The notes under the pieces: model-generated
Database searches by the model: none
Told to the model about the DNA's origin: nothing
What the model saw: only the letters and a program-made list of their open reading frames with translations
Program-made: the position numbers and the translations under genes
Shown here: piece after piece, positions 51,838 through 59,537 of the stretch
Layout: each line of letters opens with the position of its first letter
Numbering within the stretch: position 1 is the stretch's first letter
Origin: an uncultured Oscillospiraceae bacterium
GTDB lineage: Bacteria > Bacillota > Clostridia > Oscillospirales > Oscillospiraceae
NCBI GenBank assembly: GCA_947625045.1
Contig: CANQMW010000003.1
Location: 1 to 64,000 of the forward strand
DNA length: 64,000 nucleotides
Direction: 5' to 3'

Positions 51838-52530
51838 ATGATCTATTCAGCAGAAGTGGACAAGATGACGTGCGTCGCCAAAGGCGCATATCACGGCCCG
51901 GCTCCCATCCCCGAGGAGGGCAAATGGGTCCAGGCCAAGCAGATCAGCGACATCAGCGGCTTCACCCACGGCATCGGCTGGTGCGCTCCCCAGCAGGGCG
52001 CCTGCAAGCTGACCCTGAACGTGAAGGAGGGCATCATCCAGGAGGCGCTGGTGGAGACCATCGGCTGCTCCGGCATGACCCACTCCGCCGCCATGGCCAG
52101 CGAGATCCTCATCGGCAAGACCATCCTGGAGGCGCTGAACACCGACCTCGTCTGCGACGCCATCAACACCGCCATGCGCGAGCTGTTCCTGCAGATCGTC
52201 TATGGCCGCACCCAGTCCGCGTTCTCCGAGGGCGGTCTGGTCATTGGCTCCAGCCTGGAGGACCTGGGCAAGGGCCTGCGCAGCCAGATCGGCACCATGA
52301 TGGGCACCGCCGCCAAGGGCCCCCGTTATCTGGAGATGGCCGAGGGCTACTGCACCCGCATGGCGCTGAACGACGCCGACGAGATCATCGGCTATGAGTT
52401 CGTGAACCTGGGCAAGATGATGGACTTCATCAAGAAGGGCGACGACGCCAACACCGCCCTAGAGAAGGCCAAGGGCCATTACGGCCAGTTCGACGCCGCA
52501 GTCCGCTACATAGACCCGCGGCAGGAATAA
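51838..52530 (+). CDS. IscU/NifU-like iron-sulfur scaffold-type protein
   Basis: 230 aa. The core resembles the IscU fold: GIGWCAPQQGACKLTLNVKEG, then VETIGCSGMTHSAAMASEILIGKTILEAL and a third Cys in NTDLVCDAIN. Cysteines at 49, 56, 77 and 106 could hold a cluster; Cys12 and Cys172 are extra. It is longer than IscU (about 130 aa), with a C-terminal region (YLEMAEGYCTRMALND, then YEFVNLGKMM) not found in IscU. AAGGGAG precedes the ATG. It is followed 19 bases later by the GGGtGRT gene, the constant partner of this type of protein in gut Firmicutes. Real Fe-S assembly activity is unproved. Confidence 0.85.
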   Translation: MIYSAEVDKMTCVAKGAYHGPAPIPEEGKWVQAKQISDISGFTHGIGWCAPQQGACKLTLNVKEGIIQEALVETIGCSGMTHSAAMASEILIGKTILEALNTDLVCDAINTAMRELFLQIVYGRTQSAFSEGGLVIGSSLEDLGKGLRSQIGTMMGTAAKGPRYLEMAEGYCTRMALNDADEIIGYEFVNLGKMMDFIKKGDDANTALEKAKGHYGQFDAAVRYIDPRQE

Positions 52531-52549
52531 GAGAGAGGAGGACAAGATA

Positions 52550-53551
52550 ATGGCTCTGTTTGAAAGCTACGAGAGAAGGATCGACAAGATCAACGGCGTC
52601 CTCGCTCAGTACGGCATCGGCTCCATTGAGGAGTGCCGCACCATCTGCCAGGACAAGGGTTTCGACCCCTACGAGATCGTCAAGGGCATCCAGCCCATCT
52701 GCTTTGAGAACGCCTGCTGGGCTTACACCATGGGCGCCGCCATCGCCATCAAGAAGGGCGTGAAGTCCGCCGCCGAGGCCTCCAAGGCCATTGGCGAGGG
52801 CCTGCAGGCCTTCTGCATCGACGGCTCCGTGGCCGACGACCGTAAGGTCGGCCTGGGCCACGGCAACCTGGGCGCCATGCTGCTGAGCGACGAGTCGAAG
52901 TGCTTCGCCTTCCTGGCCGGCCACGAGTCCTTCGCCGCCGCCGAGGGCGCCATCGGCATCGTCCGCAACGCCAACAAGGCCCGGAAGACCCCCCTGCGGG
53001 TCATCCTGAACGGCCTGGGCAAGGACGCCGCCCAGATCATCAGCCGCATCAACGGCTTCACCTATGTCCAGACCCAGTTCGACTACGCCACCGGCAAGGT
53101 CGCCATCGTCAAGGAGATCAAGTATTCCGACGGCGAGCGGGCCAACGTCCGCTGCTACGGCGCCGACGACGTCCGTGAGGGCGTGGCCATCATGCACATG
53201 GAGGGCGTGGACGTGTCCATCACCGGCAACTCCACCAACCCCACCCGCTTCCAGCACCCTGTGGCCGGCACCTATAAGAAGGAATGCATCGAGCAGGGCA
53301 AGAAGTACTTCTCCGTGGCCTCCGGCGGCGGCACCGGCCGCACCCTGCACCCGGACAACATGGCCGCCGGCCCCGCCACCTACGGCATGACCGACACCAT
53401 GGGCCGCATGCACTCCGACGCCCAGTTCGCCGGCTCCTCCTCCGTGCCCGCGCACGTGGAGATGATGGGCTTCCTGGGCATGGGCAACAACCCCATGGTG
53501 GGCGCCACCGTGGCGGTCGCCGTGGCCGTGGACCAGGCTCTCAACAAGTAA
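52550..53551 (+). CDS. GGGtGRT family protein, function unknown
   Basis: 333 aa. Contains the family-defining GGGTGRT at 259-265, followed by LHPDNMAAGPATYGMTDTMG. Other conserved-looking parts are GLGHGNLGAMLLSDESKCFAFLAGHESFAAAEGAIGI and the C-terminal MGNNPMVGATVAVAVAVDQAL. Seven cysteines (33, 51, 56, 89, 118, 202, 246). No signal peptide or membrane segment, so cytoplasmic. AGAGGAGG lies before the ATG. Codon use is strongly C-ending, like the highly expressed binding-protein gene at 33840, so it is probably abundant. It partners with the IscU-like gene just upstream, which hints at iron-sulfur or redox chemistry, but no function is established to my knowledge. Confidence 0.92.
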   Translation: MALFESYERRIDKINGVLAQYGIGSIEECRTICQDKGFDPYEIVKGIQPICFENACWAYTMGAAIAIKKGVKSAAEASKAIGEGLQAFCIDGSVADDRKVGLGHGNLGAMLLSDESKCFAFLAGHESFAAAEGAIGIVRNANKARKTPLRVILNGLGKDAAQIISRINGFTYVQTQFDYATGKVAIVKEIKYSDGERANVRCYGADDVREGVAIMHMEGVDVSITGNSTNPTRFQHPVAGTYKKECIEQGKKYFSVASGGGTGRTLHPDNMAAGPATYGMTDTMGRMHSDAQFAGSSSVPAHVEMMGFLGMGNNPMVGATVAVAVAVDQALNK

Positions 53552-53572
53552 GATACTCCATATAAACGCACA

Positions 53573-53610
53573 AAGACCTGCCGCTTGAGCGGCAGGTCTT
53601 TTCTTTTTTG
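53573..53610 (+). terminator. Terminator of the IscU-like/GGGtGRT operon
   Basis: A perfect 12-bp stem AAGACCTGCCGC / GCGGCAGGTCTT with a TTGA loop, then TTCTTTTTTG. Confidence 0.93.
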
Positions 53611-53624
53611 TTGGGGCGCGGGAA

Positions 53625-53771
53625 TTACTTTCCCAGCGCCACGGCCAGGGAGATGTTGTTCACGAACACATACGCCGTCATGGGACGGGGGATGCCGCGG
53701 AACTGGCTCTTCCCGCTCTCCAGGGCCTGGAGCTTGCGCAGCTTCTTTTCCTGCTTCTTCACGTTGAACAT
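53625..53771 (-). CDS. Small basic protein, 48 aa, unknown function
   Basis: MFNVKKQEKKLRKLQALESG, a lysine-rich helix, followed by KSQFRGIPRPMTAYVFVNNISLAVALGK with a hydrophobic end. GAGGT lies nine bases before the ATG, and a good promoter (53837-53809) lies just upstream. No family is recognised. The basic N-terminus might touch nucleic acid or membrane. The clean promoter, ribosome site and downstream bidirectional terminator make it more likely real than chance. Confidence 0.6.
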   Translation of the reverse strand: MFNVKKQEKKLRKLQALESGKSQFRGIPRPMTAYVFVNNISLAVALGK

Positions 53772-53808
53772 TGATCTCGGTACCTCGCTTTCTTTTCGAT
53801 CGCGCATT

Positions 53809-53837
53809 ATAATATTCCCCCGCGACCCAAAAGTCAA
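53809..53837 (-). promoter_or_regulatory. Promoter of the 48-aa gene
   Basis: Minus strand: TTGACT (53837-53832), 17-base spacer, TATTAT (53814-53809); a TATAAT overlaps three bases further on. Confidence 0.75.
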
Positions 53838-53882
53838 CGACCCGATTATACAATATTACAGAAAATCAACATCCGTTTTTGT

Positions 53883-55004
53883 TCAGTTTGCTACCTCCCC
53901 CAGGGGCTCCGGCCGGGCGCATGTGGAGGCGATATCCGTGAAGGCCCCCTGCTCCCCGCCGTTCAAAATGGCGGTGAGCACCTCCAAAACGTGATAGGCC
54001 ATGGCCTTGTCCGTGCGGCATTTCCGCCCCGCCAGGATGGCCTCCGCCATCTCCACGGGCCCCAGGCCCCGGCAGTTGTCCTCGTAGGGGGAGGCGTTGG
54101 GCAGCGCCTTTATTTCGGCGGGATGGGCCCAGTCCCCCGTGTTGGGCAGCAGGCGCACCGTGCCGCCGAACTGGTTGGGATCGGTGAGGTAGAGGATGCC
54201 CTCCGATCCGTAGACAGCGAAAAAGGCCTGGTCCGTCATGTGGCTGTCCGCGTCGATGTGGACCGTGCCGGAGACACCGCTTTCCATCTGCAATATGGCG
54301 CTGACCCGGCTCTCGTTGGGGTTTTCGATGGGCGCGCCGAATTCGGGGCTCGACGGGATGATGTTCGTATGCGCCCGGCAGGGCCGCTCCGCCATGCCGC
54401 CCACCCGCTTCACCGGCCCCAGCAGGCTCACCAGGGCGGTGAGGTAGTATACGCCGTAGTCGTAGAGCACCCCCGCGCCGGGCTGGCGCAGGAAGGGGAA
54501 GAGGCTCAGAAGCAGGCGATTGTCCCGGTTGGCGGCTATGGCGAAGGAGCGGACCTGGCCGATGGCGCCGCCGTCGATGGCGGCCCGGGCCGTCTGCCAC
54601 GCCGCGCCCAGAAAGGTGTCCGGCGCGGCGCCGAGCCAGAGTCCCTTCTCCTTCGCCAGGGCCACCAGCTCCGCCGCCTTGGGAAGGCTGTCCGCCAGGG
54701 TCTTCTCCGTGTAGACGTGTTTGCCTGCCAAGAGGGCTCGCTTCACCAGGTCATAGTGGGTCCCCACCGGAGTGAGGACCACCACTATGTCCACCCGCCC
54801 GTCCGCCAGCAGCGCCTCCACCGTGCAGGCCTCCACGCCGTACTCAGCCGCCCGCTTTTGGGCGCTTTCCAGGTGGTTCGCCGCCACGGCGATGACGTTG
54901 AGACAGTCAAACCGCTGGGTCATGTTCTCCAGATATATGCCGCTGATGGCGCCGGCGCCGATGACGCCCACGCCCAGGGCCTTTTTCCCGCTCCTGTCGC
55001 TCAT
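53883..55004 (-). CDS. Gfo/Idh/MocA-family oxidoreductase
   Basis: 373 aa. NAD(P)-binding VGVIGAGAISGIY near the N-terminus. The catalytic EKP-type motif is changed to EKT (HVYTEKTLADSLPKAAEL). The C-terminal half is the usual beta-sheet substrate domain. ATG at 55004 overlaps the stop of the lyxose isomerase gene by four bases (ATGA), so the pair is translationally coupled and the enzyme most likely acts on a sugar or sugar derivative tied to the isomerase. Last gene of the beta-glucoside operon. Confidence 0.88.
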   Translation of the reverse strand: MSDRSGKKALGVGVIGAGAISGIYLENMTQRFDCLNVIAVAANHLESAQKRAAEYGVEACTVEALLADGRVDIVVVLTPVGTHYDLVKRALLAGKHVYTEKTLADSLPKAAELVALAKEKGLWLGAAPDTFLGAAWQTARAAIDGGAIGQVRSFAIAANRDNRLLLSLFPFLRQPGAGVLYDYGVYYLTALVSLLGPVKRVGGMAERPCRAHTNIIPSSPEFGAPIENPNESRVSAILQMESGVSGTVHIDADSHMTDQAFFAVYGSEGILYLTDPNQFGGTVRLLPNTGDWAHPAEIKALPNASPYEDNCRGLGPVEMAEAILAGRKCRTDKAMAYHVLEVLTAILNGGEQGAFTDIASTCARPEPLGEVAN

Positions 55005-55687
55005 TTCGCGGGCGGGTACTCGTTGCACAGGAGCCGATAGGGCGGCTCGTCCTCCTCGATGGCCGGGAAGCGGCCCACGGGGGGATTGAACCGGTTATCG
55101 GTGTTGTCGTCGTTGCACTGGCTGACCTCCCCCAGCAGCACCGGGCCGGTGCCCGGCTCCACGTCGAAATCGTGGTACAGATACTGCTGGATGTGGATGC
55201 TCTCTCCCGGGGTCAGCCGGATCTGGGTCCCGGCGGGGACGGTGTAGGTCCGCCCGTCGGTATGGACAGTCACGTCGGAGGCATAGTCTATGCTCTCGTC
55301 GGGCAGGGAGTTGTAGACCCGGATGAGCACGTTGCCGCCGCCCCGGTTGATGATGTCCTCGGTCTTGTACCAGTGGAAGTGGTTAGGCGAGTGCTGGCCC
55401 TCCTTCAGATACAAAAGCTTCTCCGCGTACACCTTGGGATACTTGTCCGCCATGGCCCGGCTGCCGTTTCGGATGGTGATGAGGGAAAAGCCGACTTTAT
55501 CGAAATCCCCCAGGCCGTAGTCGGTGATATCCCAGCCCAGCATGCAGTCCCGCACCTCGTCGTAGTCGTGGCCGATGCTCTGCCACTGGTCCGGGGTGAA
55601 ATGGCAGAAGGGCGGCAGGTAGCACTTATACTTTTCGCACATGGCCTCCAGTTCTTTAAGAGCCTTGTTGATCTCCGAGCGCTTCAT
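55001..55687 (-). CDS. D-lyxose/D-mannose ketol-isomerase
   Basis: 228 aa, the cupin-fold D-lyxose isomerase (EC 5.3.1.15 family). Metal ligands appear as His103, His105 and Glu110 (NHFHWYKTED), with His172 (QQYLYHDFDV). It interconverts D-lyxose and D-xylulose, and D-mannose and D-fructose. AGGAGG precedes the ATG. It follows GH1 by 12 bases and overlaps the Gfo/Idh gene. In this beta-glucan operon, mannose-to-fructose conversion is a plausible task, for example with glucomannan breakdown products. Confidence 0.88.
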   Translation of the reverse strand: MKRSEINKALKELEAMCEKYKCYLPPFCHFTPDQWQSIGHDYDEVRDCMLGWDITDYGLGDFDKVGFSLITIRNGSRAMADKYPKVYAEKLLYLKEGQHSPNHFHWYKTEDIINRGGGNVLIRVYNSLPDESIDYASDVTVHTDGRTYTVPAGTQIRLTPGESIHIQQYLYHDFDVEPGTGPVLLGEVSQCNDDNTDNRFNPPVGRFPAIEEDEPPYRLLCNEYPPAK

Positions 55688-55699
55688 ATTCTTACCTCC

Positions 55700-57046
55700 T
55701 CACAGGCATTCGCCGTTGGTCTCGATGACATGGGCATACCACCGGGCGGAGTCCTTGGGCACGCGGTCACAGGTGCGGTAGTCCACATAGACGATGCCGA
55801 ACCGCTCGCCGTAGCCCTCGCTCCACTCGAAGTTGTCCAGAAAGCTCCACTGCATGTAGCCCCGCAGGTCCACCCCCTCCGCCACGCTCTTGGAAAGCTC
55901 CAGGAGGTACCGGTGCAAAAAGTCGATGCGCTCCGGGTCGTGGACCATGCCGTCCAGGTGGACCCGGTCGTTGCAGGACTGGCCGTTCTCGGTGATATAG
56001 ATGGGCTTATTATACCGTTTGGCGATCTGCAAAGGCGCGTAGTGCATGACCTCCGGGGTGACGGGCCACTTGTTGGCCGTCACGGGGAAGCCGGGATACC
56101 GCTCCACGTATTTGCCTTCCTCATCTACCATCTTGCCGTTATACACGTTCACACCGATGAAGTCCGGCGATTCCATGAGCGCCCAGTCGCCCGTGTCCAC
56201 GGTATCGGCGAAGCGCCGCACCGCCGGGGGGATGTCGTCCGGGTACTTTTTCAGGCATATGGGGTCCAGGAAGATATCGAAGGTGAACATCCAGTCGTCC
56301 GCCGGCAGGGCGAAGGTGGCATTATAGGACGCCTCCCGGTTTTTGGGGGTGTCCTTTTCGGGATAAGTGAACCGGCCGCAGGAGGCCACGCCCACCTGGG
56401 CATCCGGGTCCGCCGCCTTGACGGCCCGGTATGCCGCGCTGTGAGAAAGGCACAGGTGGTGGAATACCCTCGCCACCTTCTCCTCGCTGAGCCGCAACCC
56501 GGGGGCGTGCACGCCGTTTCCGTACCCCAAAGCCGCGATGCACTGGGGCTCGTTCAGGGTCATGTACTTTTTGACCTTCCCCTTCATCCGGGCGGCGAAG
56601 ATACCCGCGTAGCGGCCGAAGGCCTCCACGATGTCCCGGTTGAGCCAGCCGCCCTTATCCTGCAGGGCACTGGGCAGGTCCCAGTGGTACAGGGTCACCA
56701 GCGGCTCGATGCCGCTGGCGATGAGCTCGTCCACCAGGTCCTCGTAGAACTTCAGCCCCGCCTCGTTCACGGCCCCGTCCCCGTCGGGGAGGATGCGGGC
56801 CCAGTTCACAGAAAAGCGGTAGGCCTGGATGTTGTGCTGCTTCATGAGGGCCACGTCCTCCCGGAAGCGGTGGTAGCTGTCGCAGGCCACGTCCCCGGTG
56901 TCGCCGTTTTTGATGTGGGGGCGGGTCGTGTCGTGGCAGAACTCGTCCCAGATATTCAGGCCCTTGCCGCCGGCGTCCCAGCCGCCCTCGCACTGATAGG
57001 ACGCGCAGGCCACGCCCCAGAGAAAGTTTTCGGGAAATCTGCTCAT
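55700..57046 (-). CDS. GH1 beta-glucosidase
   Basis: 448 aa, full-length family 1 barrel. Acid/base Glu166 in TLNEP and nucleophile Glu353 in YITENG; N-terminal FPENFLWGVACASYQCEGGW. It hydrolyses beta-glucosides or cellobiose in the cytoplasm (no signal peptide). Its ATG overlaps the stop of the GH94 gene by four bases. Confidence 0.94.
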   Translation of the reverse strand: MSRFPENFLWGVACASYQCEGGWDAGGKGLNIWDEFCHDTTRPHIKNGDTGDVACDSYHRFREDVALMKQHNIQAYRFSVNWARILPDGDGAVNEAGLKFYEDLVDELIASGIEPLVTLYHWDLPSALQDKGGWLNRDIVEAFGRYAGIFAARMKGKVKKYMTLNEPQCIAALGYGNGVHAPGLRLSEEKVARVFHHLCLSHSAAYRAVKAADPDAQVGVASCGRFTYPEKDTPKNREASYNATFALPADDWMFTFDIFLDPICLKKYPDDIPPAVRRFADTVDTGDWALMESPDFIGVNVYNGKMVDEEGKYVERYPGFPVTANKWPVTPEVMHYAPLQIAKRYNKPIYITENGQSCNDRVHLDGMVHDPERIDFLHRYLLELSKSVAEGVDLRGYMQWSFLDNFEWSEGYGERFGIVYVDYRTCDRVPKDSARWYAHVIETNGECL

Positions 57047-59463
57047 ACCGTCACCTCGACGTTGTATTCTTCCTTCCCCGGCTCGGGGGAGATGGTCCTG
57101 CCGGACAGCGTTTTGCCGTCCACAGTCAGGGAATATGCGCCCGTTTGGCGCACATGGATGTGGTACAGTGCGTCCCGGAACCTACGCTCCACCCGGTACT
57201 CGCCCAGGCTCTCCGGCAGGCAGGGGTCGACCGTCAGCCCTTCCGGCGTGGGCCGGACGCCCAGAATGTACTGGCTGATGTTTACGAAAGTCCAGGCCGC
57301 CGTGCCGGTGAGCCAGCTGTTGCGGGCCGCGCCTTCTTCATAGGAGGCCCGGGCCGCCACCGTCTGGGCGTAGGCGTAGGGCTCTGCCCGGCGGATGTCG
57401 CTGCCGTCCTCCTGATAGGCCGGGCAGGTGCGTTTATAGATATCGAAGGCGTTCTCGCCCCGGCCAATGACCGTCTCAGCGATGCTGATCCAGGGGTTGT
57501 TGTGACAGAATATGGAGCCGTTCTCCTTGTATCCGGGCGGGTAGCTGGTGATCTCCCCCAGCTCCTTATGATACACCGTGTAGCAGGGCGAGACAAGCTC
57601 CACGCCGTATTTGCCCAGGAGCTTTTCCCGCACGGAATCCAGGGCCATCTGGGCCTTGCCGTCCTTTACGCCGACGCCCGCCATGACGCACATGCCCTGG
57701 GGCTCAATGTAGATCTGCCCCTCGGCGCACTCACGGCTGCCCACCGGCTGGGAGAAGGCGTCATAGGCCCGGCGGAACCAGGCCCCGTCCCACCCGGCGG
57801 TGGACACGGCCTCGTCCATGGCCGCGACAGCGGCCTCCACCTTCGCGGCCTCGTCCTCCAGGCCCCGGGCCCGGCAGAGCTGGGCATACCGGCCGCCATA
57901 GAGCACGAACATGCCGCCGATGAACACCGACTCCGCCACCGGCCCTTCCGAGGGGCCCGTGGTCTGGAAGCTCTCCCCCGGCTCCTCGGAGAAGCAGTTC
58001 AGGTTCAGGCAGTCGTTCCAGTCCGCCCGGCCGATGAGGGGCAGTTTGTGGGGCCCCAGGTGGGTCATGATGTAGTTTACGCTCCGGCGCAGGTGCTCCA
58101 TCAGGGGCTGTTCGCTTCCGGGGACGTTGTCGAAGGGCGTGGGATGGTCCAAAATGGACCAGTCGCCGGTCTCGCTGATGTAGGCCCAGGTACATGCTAC
58201 CAGCCACAGGGGGTCGTCGTTGAAGCCGCTGCCCACGTCGTCGTTGCCCCGCTTGGTGAGGGGCTGGTACTGGTGATAGGTGCTGCCGTCGGCCCACTGG
58301 ATGGAGGCGATGTCGATGATCCGCTCCCTTGCCCGGCCCCGGGCCATGTGCACGAAGCCCAGAAGGTCCTGGCAGCTGTCCCGAAACCCCATGCCCCGGC
58401 CGGTGCCGCTCTCAAAGTACGAGGCCGACCGGCTCATATTGAAGGTGATCATGCACTGGTACTGGTGCCAGATGTTCACCATCCTGTCCAGCACCGGGTC
58501 GGGGCTTTGCAGCTGATACCGGCCCAGCAGGCCGTCCCAGTGGGCAGCCAATTCGGAAAGGGCCTCATCCACCGCTTTGGCGTCCGCGAACTTCGCCATG
58601 ACCCGCTCTGCCGTGCCCTTTCGGATGACGTTCGGGGCGATGAATTTTTTATCCCGGGGATTCTGGCCGTAACCCAGTACGAACACCCAGGTGACCTCCT
58701 GGCCCGGTTTAAGCTCTGCGTCCAGGGCCAGGCCCGCCATGGGCGCGCCGCCGTGGGCGATGAAATCGCCTGTGACCCCTTCCCGGATGGCCTTCGGGTC
58801 GGCGTAGCTGCCGAACTGGCCCAGGAAGGCGTCCCTATCCGTGTCGTAACCCGCCAGAGGGGCGTTCACGCCATAGTATGCGTAGTGGTCCCGCCGCTCC
58901 CGGTACTCGGTCTTGTGGTAGATGACGCTGCCCTCCACCTCCAGCTCGCCGATGTTCAGGTTCCGCTGGAAGTTGGTGGAGTCGTCCACCGCGTTCCAGA
59001 GGCACCACTCCACCGCCGCGGTGAGGCGGATGCTCTTGGGGCTGTCCGTCTCGTTCTTAAGCTTTATCCGCTGGACCTCGCAGTCCTCCCCCAGGGGAAC
59101 CAGGAAGGTCATCTCGGCGGCCAGACCATCCTTCGCCGTCTCGAAGATGGTATAGCCCAGGCCGTGGCGGCAGCAATATTTATCCAGGGGGACATCCGCC
59201 GGGTGGAAGGCGGGGCTCCAGGCGGGCTTGCCCGCCTCCTTTATGTAGAAGAACCGGCCGCCCACGTCCGCGGGAACACTGTTGTACCGGTAGCGCACCA
59301 GCCGCTGGAGCTTTGCGTCCCGGTAGAAGCAGTAGCCCCCCGCCGTGTTGCTGATGAGGGAGAAGAAGGCCTCGCTGCCCAGGTAGTTTATCCAGGGCTG
59401 AGGCGTGGCGGGGGTGTCGATCACATACTCCCGCCGCTTATCGTCAAAATGTCCGTATCGCAT
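57043..59463 (-). CDS. GH94 phosphorylase, probably cellobiose phosphorylase
   Basis: 806 aa. Splits a beta-glucoside with phosphate to give glucose 1-phosphate, saving one ATP over hydrolysis. The N-terminus MRYGHFDDKRREYVIDTPAT and WINYLGSEAFFSLISNTAGGY match cellobiose phosphorylases closely; the catalytic Asp is in RADWNDCLNLNC. The start at 59463 has GAGGTG seven bases upstream; the longer open frame (to 59505) lacks a ribosome site. Cellodextrin phosphorylase or laminaribiose phosphorylase are alternatives, but length and N-terminal text favour cellobiose. Confidence 0.92.
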   Translation of the reverse strand: MRYGHFDDKRREYVIDTPATPQPWINYLGSEAFFSLISNTAGGYCFYRDAKLQRLVRYRYNSVPADVGGRFFYIKEAGKPAWSPAFHPADVPLDKYCCRHGLGYTIFETAKDGLAAEMTFLVPLGEDCEVQRIKLKNETDSPKSIRLTAAVEWCLWNAVDDSTNFQRNLNIGELEVEGSVIYHKTEYRERRDHYAYYGVNAPLAGYDTDRDAFLGQFGSYADPKAIREGVTGDFIAHGGAPMAGLALDAELKPGQEVTWVFVLGYGQNPRDKKFIAPNVIRKGTAERVMAKFADAKAVDEALSELAAHWDGLLGRYQLQSPDPVLDRMVNIWHQYQCMITFNMSRSASYFESGTGRGMGFRDSCQDLLGFVHMARGRARERIIDIASIQWADGSTYHQYQPLTKRGNDDVGSGFNDDPLWLVACTWAYISETGDWSILDHPTPFDNVPGSEQPLMEHLRRSVNYIMTHLGPHKLPLIGRADWNDCLNLNCFSEEPGESFQTTGPSEGPVAESVFIGGMFVLYGGRYAQLCRARGLEDEAAKVEAAVAAMDEAVSTAGWDGAWFRRAYDAFSQPVGSRECAEGQIYIEPQGMCVMAGVGVKDGKAQMALDSVREKLLGKYGVELVSPCYTVYHKELGEITSYPPGYKENGSIFCHNNPWISIAETVIGRGENAFDIYKRTCPAYQEDGSDIRRAEPYAYAQTVAARASYEEGAARNSWLTGTAAWTFVNISQYILGVRPTPEGLTVDPCLPESLGEYRVERRFRDALYHIHVRQTGAYSLTVDGKTLSGRTISPEPGKEEYNVEVTV

Positions 59464-59537
59464 GACGGTCACCTCGTTCACATCATTAAAATAGGAGGGG
59501 CTCATTATACCATGGGCCCCTCCTTCCGTAAAGAGTT

